Positions 33,820 through 41,974 of a stretch of DNA of 64,000 nucleotides are shown one piece after another (position 1 is the first letter of the stretch; each line of letters begins with the position of its first letter). Under the pieces are notes generated by a model. That model saw nothing but the letters and a program-made list of their open reading frames with translations, made no database searches and was not told the origin of the DNA. Source of the DNA: G965197675 sp965197675 (GTDB lineage: Bacteria; Chloroflexota; Dehalococcoidia; Plut-88900); the NCBI GenBank assembly GCA_965197675.1, contig OZ240221.1, positions 434,001 through 498,000 of the forward strand. Direction: 5' to 3'. The translations under genes and the position numbers were made by a program.

Positions 33820-34899
33820 TCAACCGACCATCTCAGCTAGGAAGTCGCGTATCTTAGCGCTGGTTTCGGCCCAGGTAGGGAAGTCCTCATATCTCGTTTT
33901 AGCGGCCGTGCCCATTTGTGCCAACCTCCCTCTGTCCAGGCTCAACTCAGATAGACGCTCGGATAGCACCTTGGCATTTCCTGGTTCGACCAAGAACCCT
34001 TCCATATTGTCGGTTATGAGCTCGTCGGCCGCCCCGGCCGTAGAAGCGATGATTGGCAAACCGAAGGCCATCCCTTCGAGATAGACAATGCCAAAGGCTT
34101 CATACAGGGAGGGAACTGCCAGGACGTGAGATCCCTTCAAATAGGCGGCCACCTGGTCATGAGGAAGAGCGCCAAGCAGCTTTACGTTTTCCCGAGTCTC
34201 ACTCTCGGCGATCTGTCGGCGTATATACCGGACATATCGAGTATCCATATCCAAGCTCCCTATGACCGTCAGTCGCCACTCGTTTTTCGGAAGAGAAGAT
34301 AGGGCCTCAATCATGGTGTGGAGCCCCTTACGAGGGATAACATTGCCGATAAACAGCACCTGTAAGGGGCCGGATTTCCGCGCCCTCTCTTCGATCTCCT
34401 TTTGTGAAATATCGGAACTGAGGTGATCACGTCCGGGATAGGCTACCATGCCCGGACGTTCTGATCCGGCTACTCGTGTGACGACGGCGCGGGTATCCTC
34501 GCTGTTCCATATGCCGGCATTCACGCTGAGCAAATACTGACGTTCCACCCACCGGGACATCAGGTTTAGCCAGGCAGGTCGCGGCTCGGTGCAGCGCAGG
34601 AGATGAACAATGGTAACTAAAGGGTAGTCTACGGTTCGCTGCAGCTTTCGATTGAGCCAAAACAGGGATGGGTGATTGAGTTCGTCCTGTATGAGGACAT
34701 CGTAGCTGCCGTTACAAAATCGCTTGTATAGCGACTTGGAGAAGTTGTCTAACAGACACCGACTATAGCTGCGCCAGGGCAGGGATACTATCTCTACTTC
34801 ATCGCCCCGGCTTCGGAGATAGTCCACCAGCTTTTTATCGTAGAGGTAGCCGCCGGTAAGGATGTCCAGACTTCCATAGATTACGAGGCCTATCCTCAT
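33820..34899 (-). CDS. GT4-family glycosyltransferase
   Basis: 359-aa GT-B glycosyltransferase. The N-terminal acceptor domain begins MRIGLVIYGSLDILTGGYLYDKKLVDYL. The donor domain shows 'VLFIGNVIPRKGLHTMIEALSSLP' and 'VKLLGALPHDQVAAYLKGSHVLAVPSLYEAFGIVYLEGMAFGLPIIASTAGAADEL', including the retaining-GT E-x7-E pair (Glu in YEAFGIVYLE). Overlaps the PTPS-like gene by 4 bases and is followed immediately by a methyltransferase. The context argues for glycosylating a small molecule rather than an envelope polymer. This is inference. Confidence 0.87.
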   Translation of the reverse strand: MRIGLVIYGSLDILTGGYLYDKKLVDYLRSRGDEVEIVSLPWRSYSRCLLDNFSKSLYKRFCNGSYDVLIQDELNHPSLFWLNRKLQRTVDYPLVTIVHLLRCTEPRPAWLNLMSRWVERQYLLSVNAGIWNSEDTRAVVTRVAGSERPGMVAYPGRDHLSSDISQKEIEERARKSGPLQVLFIGNVIPRKGLHTMIEALSSLPKNEWRLTVIGSLDMDTRYVRYIRRQIAESETRENVKLLGALPHDQVAAYLKGSHVLAVPSLYEAFGIVYLEGMAFGLPIIASTAGAADELITDNMEGFLVEPGNAKVLSERLSELSLDRGRLAQMGTAAKTRYEDFPTWAETSAKIRDFLAEMVG

Positions 34900-35276
34900 C
34901 CCAGATCTTTTTTATATGACGCCCATGCTAACAGATCCTCCCAGATTTTGACTGTGATGGAGCTGAGGTTGGAGGACTCCATTCTCTCTGCCATAGCCTC
35001 GCAGAAAATGCGTGAAAAGTGCTCGATGCTGGGATTGAGACCCTTGAACTCGGGGGAGTCGTTAAGGGTTTTATCCCTGTACCTATCGATCAATACTCCC
35101 AGGTTTTGCTGGATGGCTACTATGTCGACCAAGAACCCGTGCTCATCCAGGCTGTCGCCTTCCAAAACTACCTCTACCTCGTAGTGGTGAGAGTTCAGAT
35201 CATTTTCCGGCCCCCAGTCACCTCCAATAAGATAGTGCTGGGCGATAAAGTCTCTTTTTAACGAAACCGTGTACAT
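34896..35276 (-). CDS. 6-pyruvoyl-tetrahydropterin synthase/QueD-like protein, non-canonical active site
   Basis: 126 aa, the usual length for the PTPS/QueD fold, whose known members act on dihydroneopterin triphosphate with a zinc bound by three His. Visible: 'FIAQHYLIGGDWGPENDLNSHHYEVEVVLEG', 'GFLVDIVAIQQNLGVLIDRYRDKTLND', and 'LNPSIEHFSRIFCEAMAERM' (the family's N-P-T-x-E helix). Canonical members carry a catalytic Cys shortly before an H-G-H zinc motif. Here the corresponding stretch reads N-D-L-N-S-H-H-Y, with no Cys and the first His of HGH replaced. It therefore likely catalyses a different reaction or binds metal differently. Sits between a dehydrogenase and a glycosyltransferase. Confidence 0.82.
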   Translation of the reverse strand: MYTVSLKRDFIAQHYLIGGDWGPENDLNSHHYEVEVVLEGDSLDEHGFLVDIVAIQQNLGVLIDRYRDKTLNDSPEFKGLNPSIEHFSRIFCEAMAERMESSNLSSITVKIWEDLLAWASYKKDLG

Positions 35277-35311
35277 CCTATTATCTCCATAGCTCTTAGC
35301 CGGCTAGTCGA

Positions 35312-36343
35312 TTAATCGGGATAGGTCAACAGCACTTGTATGGCCTCATCTGGATGCTCTTCTATAATTCTATATGCCTCGGCCGCTTCCTCGATGGGAA
35401 ATCGGTGAGTAATAAGGGACGAGGGTTGGACTTGCCTGAGCATGTTCCATGCGACGCTGAGGCGCCGAGATTTGGCCCAGCGTCCCGACCACTCGGGAGC
35501 GATAGTGCTAACCTGACTACTGATAATCCGTACTCGGCTGCGGTGGAACCTGCCACCCAGATGTAGTAGGGACTCCTTATTTCCGTACCAAGACCCCACG
35601 ACTATCCGGCCGTTGTATCCGGCAACGCCCAAAGCCGTGTCTAAGGCCTCCGGACTGCCCGACAGCTCATAGACGATGTCGGCCCCCATGTAATCGCTGC
35701 CATCTCCAAGTGCAGTCTTCATCCTCGAAAGTACCCCAGGCTCGCCGGGATCGAGGCTGGCCGTTGCGCCAAGCTGGAGTGACCTCGCTCTACGGTTGGG
35801 GTATCGGTCCGCGGTCACGAGGCTACTAAGGGGGACCTTAGCTAGAAGAGCCGTGGTAAGGAGCCCAACCACACCCTGCCCCAAAACCACCGCCTGCTCT
35901 CCGATGCTGGGACGTCCATCCATGAGAAAGTTAACCGCTGTTTCCATATTGGGTAGTATCGCTGCGTTCTCCAGAGACATCCCCGAGGGGAGGACGACCA
36001 GCTCTTCGGGCGAGCATAGAAAATAGCTCTCGTGGGCATGAAAAGAGAAGACCGCTTTGCCTTCCCATCCTTTGTCCACACCTTCTCCTACTTGGACAGC
36101 TTCGCCAACAGCAGCATAGCCGTACTTGATCGGGAAACTGAATTCACCCGTTAAGGAAGGGATGGTTTCGTCCATGGGTATGTCCGAAGGTGCTTGACCA
36201 CGGTAAATTAGCATCTCAGTGCCTGGACTGATGGCCGATACGGTAGTCTTGACCAGAACCTTGCCGGCGCCGGGCGGCGATATGGGGGACTCTTCTATGG
36301 ATACCTTGCCCGGAGCGGTAATGGACAGGCTCAAACGCCTCAA
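35312..36343 (-). CDS. Zinc-binding alcohol dehydrogenase family, BchC-like
   Basis: 343-aa medium-chain dehydrogenase/reductase. The N-terminus 'APGKVSIEESPISPPGAGKVLVKTTVSAISPGTEMLIYRGQAP' and 'FPIKYGYAAVGEAVQVG' resemble the BchC-like subgroup, which lacks the usual catalytic-zinc Cys at the first ligand position. The nucleotide-binding region is 'GEQAVVLGQGVVGLLTTALLAKVP', then 'VTADRYPNRRARSLQLGATASLDP'. Its start overlaps the stop of the RibA-RibD fusion by 4 bases. It probably oxidises or reduces a side chain in the pathway; no substrate is visible. Confidence 0.83.
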   Translation of the reverse strand: MRRLSLSITAPGKVSIEESPISPPGAGKVLVKTTVSAISPGTEMLIYRGQAPSDIPMDETIPSLTGEFSFPIKYGYAAVGEAVQVGEGVDKGWEGKAVFSFHAHESYFLCSPEELVVLPSGMSLENAAILPNMETAVNFLMDGRPSIGEQAVVLGQGVVGLLTTALLAKVPLSSLVTADRYPNRRARSLQLGATASLDPGEPGVLSRMKTALGDGSDYMGADIVYELSGSPEALDTALGVAGYNGRIVVGSWYGNKESLLHLGGRFHRSRVRIISSQVSTIAPEWSGRWAKSRRLSVAWNMLRQVQPSSLITHRFPIEEAAEAYRIIEEHPDEAIQVLLTYPD

Positions 36344-37677
36344 TCCTGGCTCCTGACAGTGTCTCCCCAGATGACCAAGTCATCGCCGAACTTCTGATAC
36401 TCAACATTGGTCAATCTGGGGAACTGGCCGTTGCCGTTTTCCAGGTCTCCAACGGCCCTCATACCACCCAGCATCACCGGAACTATGGTGAGCACCACGT
36501 GATCGACCAGGTGCTGGGATAGGAAGCTAGTAATGATTCTCGCACCCCCCTCTACCATGACGCTTCTCACACCTTCGGACATCAACATCTGCAGAAGGTA
36601 GGGTAAGTTCACCCAATAGTTGGAGGTGTGAGGCAATCGGATTACCCTCGCTCCGAGGTTCTCAAGCTCTCGTTGTCGACTCCCGGGAGCTAGCTCAGTA
36701 GTGACTATCCATGGCGCCAAGGGGGATTTCTGTAACAGGTTGGAGTCTACGGGAAAACGGAGTTTGCTGTCCAGGACTATGGGTTGAGGGTCCGGGCCAT
36801 CGGCTAGGCGGACATTTAGGCTGGGATTATCGGCGATTACGGTGCCAATTCCTACTATTATGGCGTCGTGGAAGGCCCGCAGTCGGTGGGTCATCTCCGT
36901 GGACTTGGGGCCGCTTAACCGGATAGGCTCCCCTGGGGTCTGGGCTATGCAGCCATCTAGACTCTGGGCATAGGTGAGGGTGAGGAATGGCTGCCCCATC
37001 TTCTCACTGTGCTTCAGGGCTTTATCCGAAAACAGCTCGGCGCCGTTGGGATGAGAGGGATTCACTGCTTGAGCGGCGGCCATATCCATCAGGTGTCCCA
37101 TGCGAGACGCTTTTGAAGCCAGATATTTTGAATTCTCCTTGTTGACTTGAGGAGAGGTTGGCTCTCGGGAGGCGACTTTTATGCCGAGACTTTCCAATGC
37201 ATCGATCTTCGAGGGATTGTTGGTGATGAGCCTGACTGATTGAATATCCAGGTCTTGGAGTATTAGGGCCGCCAGCTTGTAATCCCGCTCGTCCACTCGA
37301 TGGCCTAGCATAAGGTTTGCATCTACTGTGTCGTAGCCCATGTCCTGCAGGTTGTAAGCACGAAGCTTGTCCAGTAGTCCAATTCCTCTGCCTTCCTGCC
37401 GAAGGTAGATCACGACTCCCTGGCCCTCCTGGGAGATGAGCTGCATAGACCAGCTGAGCTGACTGCGGCAATCGCATCGCTGGGACCCGAGGACTTCGCC
37501 AGTGAAGCACTCCGAGTGAACCCGCACTAACACTTCTTGCTTTCCCGACACATCGCCGGATACCAATGCCAGGTGCTCTTTACTGTCTCGGTTGTTGTTG
37601 TAGTAGAGCAGCCGGAATTCGGATTCAGGTGTGGGAATACGAGCACCAACCACCCTCTCTATCTCAAGCTGGCTCAA
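36340..37677 (-). CDS. GTP cyclohydrolase II fused to a RibD C-terminal reductase domain
   Basis: 445-aa bifunctional protein. Residues about 1-200 are RibA: zinc ligands in 'HSECFTGEVLGSQRCDC', catalytic 'YLRQEGRGIGLLDKLRAYNLQDMGYDTVDAN', then 'ITNNPSKIDALESLGI'. This half opens GTP to 2,5-diamino-6-ribosylamino-4(3H)-pyrimidinone 5'-phosphate. Residues about 225-440 are a RibD_C/DHFR-like NADPH reductase: 'PFLTLTYAQSLDGCIA', 'AFHDAIIVGIGTVIADNPSLNVR', 'VMVEGGARIITSFLSQHLVDHVVLTIVPVMLGG'. The RibD deaminase domain is absent, and RibA is not fused to RibB as is usual. TTG start. Second gene of the operon. Confidence 0.9.
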   Translation of the reverse strand: MSQLEIERVVGARIPTPESEFRLLYYNNNRDSKEHLALVSGDVSGKQEVLVRVHSECFTGEVLGSQRCDCRSQLSWSMQLISQEGQGVVIYLRQEGRGIGLLDKLRAYNLQDMGYDTVDANLMLGHRVDERDYKLAALILQDLDIQSVRLITNNPSKIDALESLGIKVASREPTSPQVNKENSKYLASKASRMGHLMDMAAAQAVNPSHPNGAELFSDKALKHSEKMGQPFLTLTYAQSLDGCIAQTPGEPIRLSGPKSTEMTHRLRAFHDAIIVGIGTVIADNPSLNVRLADGPDPQPIVLDSKLRFPVDSNLLQKSPLAPWIVTTELAPGSRQRELENLGARVIRLPHTSNYWVNLPYLLQMLMSEGVRSVMVEGGARIITSFLSQHLVDHVVLTIVPVMLGGMRAVGDLENGNGQFPRLTNVEYQKFGDDLVIWGDTVRSQD

Positions 37678-37735
37678 AAGATCTGGATTCCTCCCATTGT
37701 GCTCCTCCCCGATCTATGATATCGACTGGTGTCGG

Positions 37736-38659
37736 CTAGGTATTGGTGAAGACCGGCTGAGTCCAGGCTCTTGTGCCGTCGGAAGCCCGGACTGTAGCTC
37801 TAACGTATCCTTCGTCTCCCTCTATGGGATAGTGTGCTTCCACGCCATGTACCTGAGACAATACTTTACCATCCATCCCAACAAAGTCCGTGGTGTAAGC
37901 GAAATGCCACTCCTGGAGTATCCTCAACTGAATCCGATTAGAGTCTATATTAAGCTCCTCCAGCGTGACCCCCGTGGAGGAGTAGAAGCTGCCCGTTTCC
38001 AACCCCTCCATGATTGGGTCGTATTCAAGGGTCTTGGCCTGAACCACGAGCCATCCTCTGCCTGGATTCGCCTTGCTTGGCTTAAAATCGCCCTTGAAGT
38101 GATGGGAGTCGTCCACGGCCACCCCGAATATAGGTCTTCTGGCGCTGAGCACACCATCCCAAATCTCCTCGAAGCTGGGGTGCCCGCCGCCGCCGTAAAC
38201 GTTCATCGGAGTGTTTCCGTTGAATATCTCCAACATAGTGGCTCCGGCTACCTGAACTATGTGACGATGATCGAAGGCCCAGGTGTAGTTGGGATGGTTG
38301 ATCGTTGCTATACCCCCTGCCGCTCTTACTGCATCCACGTTAGCCTGTAGGGTAGTAACTACCCCGCCGGCGTGGACAGGCTCTACAAACCTTTTTATTC
38401 CTATACCGTTTACATGAAGAGCGGTCTCTCCGTTATTTATTTTCACAGATAGCTCTTCTCCGGGAATCATGAGCGGTTTTCGGAATTTTCGAGATTTGGA
38501 AGAGTGGTTTAGAAGGGTCAGATGGTTATGGTCAGTCAGGACTAAGAAGTCGTAGCCATTACGGCGATACCACCTGACTGCCGCCTCCGGATCGCTATCA
38601 CCGTCAGAGCGGTTCGTATGAGTATGAATGTTCCCCTTATACCAATTGAGGTCAGTCAA
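37736..38659 (-). CDS. PHP-domain metallohydrolase (CehA/McbA-like)
   Basis: About 307 aa. 'WYKGNIHTHTNRSDGD' gives the H-x-H and Asp metal ligands of the PHP fold. 'YDFLVLTDHNHLT' gives D-H, 'GGIATINHPNYTW' another His, and 'PIFGVAVDDSHHF' the C-terminal D-x-H. This arrangement matches the CehA/McbA-type phosphoesterase and carbamate hydrolase group. First gene of the minus-strand operon, ending about 60 bases before the RibA-RibD fusion. It might remove a phosphate from a GTP-derived intermediate, which is inference. Divergent from the thioredoxin-like selenoprotein gene 65 bases away. Confidence 0.84.
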   Translation of the reverse strand: MTDLNWYKGNIHTHTNRSDGDSDPEAAVRWYRRNGYDFLVLTDHNHLTLLNHSSKSRKFRKPLMIPGEELSVKINNGETALHVNGIGIKRFVEPVHAGGVVTTLQANVDAVRAAGGIATINHPNYTWAFDHRHIVQVAGATMLEIFNGNTPMNVYGGGGHPSFEEIWDGVLSARRPIFGVAVDDSHHFKGDFKPSKANPGRGWLVVQAKTLEYDPIMEGLETGSFYSSTGVTLEELNIDSNRIQLRILQEWHFAYTTDFVGMDGKVLSQVHGVEAHYPIEGDEGYVRATVRASDGTRAWTQPVFTNT

Positions 38660-38724
38660 AGCACACTATGTTACCTCACGATCACCTTGTTGTCGAGATC
38701 AATGCGTATCTGTATACTCTAAAG

Positions 38725-39432
38725 ATGGGCATGAAATCCTACGTAAAGAGTTTAGCCGCTGTAGCTGTAGTGCTCTTGTTGGGTCTGATCGTTGCTGCCT
38801 GTGGCGATAGCTCAGCGAGTGATGACGCCGCTACACTCACCCCCGCACCACTTACTCCTACCTCTGCCCCTGACGTTGACGTGAATGGTCTTACTCCTAC
38901 CTCTACTGAAGAAGCGGGGCCCGATCAAGATGCCCCAACACCCTCGCCGACTGCTCCATCAATATCTCCTACTTCTACGCCAGTGGGAGAACTGGAGGTC
39001 GGCTCTGACATTGGCGACTTGGCCCCCGATTTCAGTGTGCCTACGTTGGATGGCCAGACCTTCACCCTCTCCGACGCTCTAAGCCAGGGGAAGCCGGCAG
39101 TGATCTACTTCTTCGCAACGTGGTGACCTGTCTGCCGTGCCGAGTTTCGGCATCTCAAGGAGACTTACCCCGACTACAGAGACAGTGTGGCGGTCATAGC
39201 AATAGGTCAAGACCGGTTTGAGACTGAAGATTTTCTTCGTCAGTTCTATACGGATAACGGCTACTCCTGGCCCATGGCTGCCTTACACCAGGAGGTGGTA
39301 GATGCTTACGAAGTGGAGGTTCGCTCCACCAAGTATGGCATCGACAGAAACGGTGTCATCGCTTTGAAGGCCGTCTATGGACAGTCAGTTGATGATTGGA
39401 AGGCCTGGTTCGATCAAGTCCTGGCGAGGTGA
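38725..39432 (+). CDS. TlpA/thioredoxin-fold lipoprotein with in-frame UGA at the active site (Sec134)
   Basis: Predicted outward-facing thiol or peroxide redox protein. Lipoprotein signal 'VVLLLGLIVAACGD' (lipobox A-A-C), a Pro/Thr/Ser-rich linker of about 70 aa, then the TlpA/AhpC-type domain: 'DLAPDFSVPTLDGQTFTLSDAL', 'KPAVIYFFATW-[UGA]-PVCRAEF'. The usual site is W-C-x-x-C; here the first Cys codon is TGA (39124-39126) and the frame stays open to 39432 with the family C-terminal half ('VAVIAIGQDRF', 'STKYGIDRNGVIAL'). 235 aa with selenocysteine. A SECIS-like hairpin follows. The exact replacement of Cys, the intact frame and the hairpin all favour selenocysteine over a nonsense mutation. 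Confidence 0.85.
39138..39152 (+). promoter_or_regulatory. Bacterial SECIS-like hairpin of the TlpA-like gene
   Basis: TGCCGA and TCGGCA form a perfect 6-bp stem around the loop GTT. The loop opens with G, 18 bases after the UGA. This satisfies the known bacterial SECIS constraints on distance, stem and loop G. Confidence 0.75.
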
Positions 39433-39481
39433 TGCCGAGGTTTTAGTCGTGAAGAAAGGCGATTAGATTAGGTGCGAAGAC

Positions 39482-39846
39482 GTGATGCTGAAGCTCAAGG
39501 CCCAGGCCAACCCTGAAAACGCGGCAGGAATGGCGGGGTATGGGATAAACGCCGAAGGAACCTATGACATCTCCGTATCCACCCTCAGAGGAATGGCCAA
39601 GGAGATCGGTAAGGATCACTCTTTGAGTTCTTACCTCGCATCAAGACGCAGGCAACCGATGATGGGAAGCTGGTTCGCAAGGTCGTGAACTGGGCCTTGA
39701 GAAACATTGGCAAGCGAAGCCAAAAGTTGAATCGGGTAGCCATGAATACAGCCGCCGAGCTCAGGGAGATGGACTCAAAGTCTGCAAGATGGGTGGTTCC
39801 GACGTCCTCAGAGAGCCGAGCAGTCCTAAGATGCAAATCAAGCTAA
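39482..39846 (+). pseudogene. AlkD-like DNA alkylation repair gene, internal deletion and frameshift
   Basis: The first about 48 codons encode 'KLKAQANPENAAGMAGYG' then 'INAEGTYDISVSTLRGMAKEIGKDHSL', the N-terminus of the DNA alkylation repair (HEAT-like) family. From about 39620 another frame encodes the C-terminal part: 'FEFLPRIKTQATDDGKLVRKVVNWALRNIGKRSQKLN' up to a stop at 39846. The central about 100 residues, with the alkyl-base-binding residues, are missing. Clearly non-functional. Confidence 0.8.
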
Positions 39847-39864
39847 AACACTAACCTGAGCATC

Positions 39865-41016
39865 CTAGTGTAGCTTGTAGAGTTCGATTGCGTTTTCACC
39901 GAGAATCTGCTGCTGGGCTTCTGCCGGTAACGGTTTTATAGTGTTTCGAACTCCTTCAATGGCGTTCATATGACCCTCGAAGTGGGGATAGTCGGAAGCC
40001 CACATAATCTTGCCAGCGCCAACTATTTGGGCCATTGCCACCACTGTCTTTTCATCAGGCTCCATGGAGATGAATCCCTGACGAGCAAAGTACTCACTTG
40101 GCTTTAGCTTCATAGGTGTGTCCCAGGCCAAACGCTCGTAATACTCGTCCATTCTGTCCAGCCAATGGGCTATCCAACCGCAGCCTGTCTCCAGTAGGAC
40201 TATCTTCAGTTTGGGGAATCGCTCTAGGACGCCTCCTGCCAGCATGGTAGTGAAGGCATAGACGACGTCTGTGCTAAGCATCACTTCGAAAAACCAGTTG
40301 GATAAGTCTTCGCCAGCGTATTGGGGGGACTGGCGGATTGCTGGGGCGGCGCCTCCATTGGTCACGTGGATGGATACGGGCATCTCCAAGTCCTGGGCCT
40401 CTGTCCAGAAGGGATCATAATATGCGCTTCCTAAGGGTTTACCTTGCAGTGGCCAGATGTTGAAAAATACGCCCTTCATTCCCATTTTGACCGTCCTTCT
40501 CAGCTCTTTTACAGCTTCGTCAACGTCCATGAGGGGTATGTGAGCTACAGGCAGCAACCTACCTGGATAGGGCTTGGAAAAGTCCGTCAGCCAGTCGTTG
40601 TACACCCGACAGCACGCCGCCGCGAGCTGGGAGTCTTCACACTGTACCTCCCAACTAAGGCCGATGGTAGGATACAACAGGGTAGCATCGACTCCTTCTT
40701 CGTCCAAAAGTTTGACTCTGTCGTGAGGATCCATGGAGCCAGGAACCATGAGCCTTCCCTCCTCCCAGCTAATGGTGCCGGGCTTGAAGAACCGGTCTTT
40801 TAGCACCTCTTGAGGTTGGCCAACAGCCGCATTGATGCTGGCTATTCCCTCAGCCAGGGTAAGCGACTTCCTACTGTTTATCTGGAATATCTCCAGCCCC
40901 TTGTCGTTGGTCAGAAGGCGGATGCCTTTATCCCTATACCTGGGTTCCAGGTTCTTCTCCCACAGGTCTCCCGGCTCGAGGATGTGGGAGTCTACGTCTA
41001 TTATCTTTGTGACCAT
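39865..41016 (-). CDS. Amidohydrolase-2 family protein
   Basis: 383 aa. Metal and active-site landmarks: 'IIDVDSHILEPGDLW' (D-x-H), 'LLPVAHIPLMDVDEAVKELRR', 'MPVSIHVTNGG' (His), 'LLETGCGWIAHWLDRMDEYYE' (His) and 'IMWASDYPHFEGHMNAI' (Asp). Closely similar, block for block, to the gene at 48449-49603, so the two are paralogues. Enzymes of this family hydrolyse or decarboxylate cyclic and aromatic acids; no specific substrate can be given. Good AGGGAAG ribosome site before ATG 41016. Confidence 0.87.
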   Translation of the reverse strand: MVTKIIDVDSHILEPGDLWEKNLEPRYRDKGIRLLTNDKGLEIFQINSRKSLTLAEGIASINAAVGQPQEVLKDRFFKPGTISWEEGRLMVPGSMDPHDRVKLLDEEGVDATLLYPTIGLSWEVQCEDSQLAAACCRVYNDWLTDFSKPYPGRLLPVAHIPLMDVDEAVKELRRTVKMGMKGVFFNIWPLQGKPLGSAYYDPFWTEAQDLEMPVSIHVTNGGAAPAIRQSPQYAGEDLSNWFFEVMLSTDVVYAFTTMLAGGVLERFPKLKIVLLETGCGWIAHWLDRMDEYYERLAWDTPMKLKPSEYFARQGFISMEPDEKTVVAMAQIVGAGKIMWASDYPHFEGHMNAIEGVRNTIKPLPAEAQQQILGENAIELYKLH

Positions 41017-41159
41017 GAATCTTCCCTCCGATCCAGAGCTAGAATTATAGATAGGCGACTTATGGTGGTCAACGCAGTCGTTAGTATGAAAGAATCTCGT
41101 TGACTGTTGTTATCTCTCGACTTACAATGCCTCAACTAGGATCTTCAAAGGTGATGGTT

Positions 41160-41963
41160 ATGTGGGGCAATGGCAAGAAGGTTGCGGTGTGCTTCTCCTT
41201 CGACTTCGATGCTGAGACGCTGTGGTTTGGTGGCTTCAAGATGGACATGCCCTCACAAATCTCAAGGGGCGAATACGGTGCGCGCGTTGGGGTGCCTCGG
41301 GTGCTGAAGCTGCTGGAGAAGTACAACATTCCTGCTACGTTCTTCGTTCCGGCCTGGACTGCCGAGCATCACAGGGACGAGTGCAAGGAGATCGTGCAAG
41401 GAGGTCACGAGGTAGCTTTTCACAGTCATCATCATGAGAACGTAGTCGGGATGCGCATGGAGTTGGAGCGGGATCTGATGCTACGTTCGATGGATGTTTT
41501 GGAGCAGGTCTCAGGACAGCGGCCTCGCGGCAACCGCGCCACCGCAGACTTGAGTAATAACAGTCCGTACCTGTTACAAGAGTTGGGATTTGTGTACGAT
41601 AGCAGCTCAGTGGGGGCAGACGAACCCTACTGGATGCCTATGGATGGCAAGGACAGCAACATAGTTGAGCTTCCTGCGGCGTGGGAGTTGGACGACGCCC
41701 CCTATTTCATATTCTCCTACTCTCCCTACATGTCGGGGCTGTGGGGCCCCGATCACGTCTACGATATTTGGAAGCAGGAGTTCGATGGCGCCTATCAAGA
41801 CCAAGGTCTGTTCCTGGTGACGATGCATCCTCAGTTCATCGGACGTCGCCCCAGAATGGCGATGTTGGAGCAACTGATCCAGTACATCAACCAACACGAC
41901 GACGTTTGGTGGGCTCGCCACATAGATGCAGCCGAGGACTGGCGCGATCGTCAACTCAAGTAG
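41160..41963 (+). CDS. Polysaccharide deacetylase-family (NodB-type) hydrolase
   Basis: About 267 aa. The NodB motif 1 is 'CFSFDFDAET' with the D-D pair. The His motif is 'VAFHSHHHENV' (H-x3-H type). 'YGARVGVPRVLKLLEKYNIPATFFVPAWTAEHH' is the typical barrel strand and helix, and 'LFLVTMHPQFIGRRPRMAMLEQLI' the C-terminal His motif. The start at ATG 41160 (MWGNGKK) follows AAAGGTG; ATG 41154 is equally possible. The subgroup includes allantoinase-like and peptidoglycan deacetylases. Followed 11 bases later by an SDR gene. Confidence 0.86.
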   Translation: MWGNGKKVAVCFSFDFDAETLWFGGFKMDMPSQISRGEYGARVGVPRVLKLLEKYNIPATFFVPAWTAEHHRDECKEIVQGGHEVAFHSHHHENVVGMRMELERDLMLRSMDVLEQVSGQRPRGNRATADLSNNSPYLLQELGFVYDSSSVGADEPYWMPMDGKDSNIVELPAAWELDDAPYFIFSYSPYMSGLWGPDHVYDIWKQEFDGAYQDQGLFLVTMHPQFIGRRPRMAMLEQLIQYINQHDDVWWARHIDAAEDWRDRQLK

Positions 41964-41974
41964 ATATCTTATCT

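Noticed and set aside
41681..41974. N-terminal extension of the SDR gene overlapping the deacetylase
   Set aside because: The extra 98 residues have no SDR homology and read the deacetylase gene out of frame. The GTG at 41975 fits the family start.
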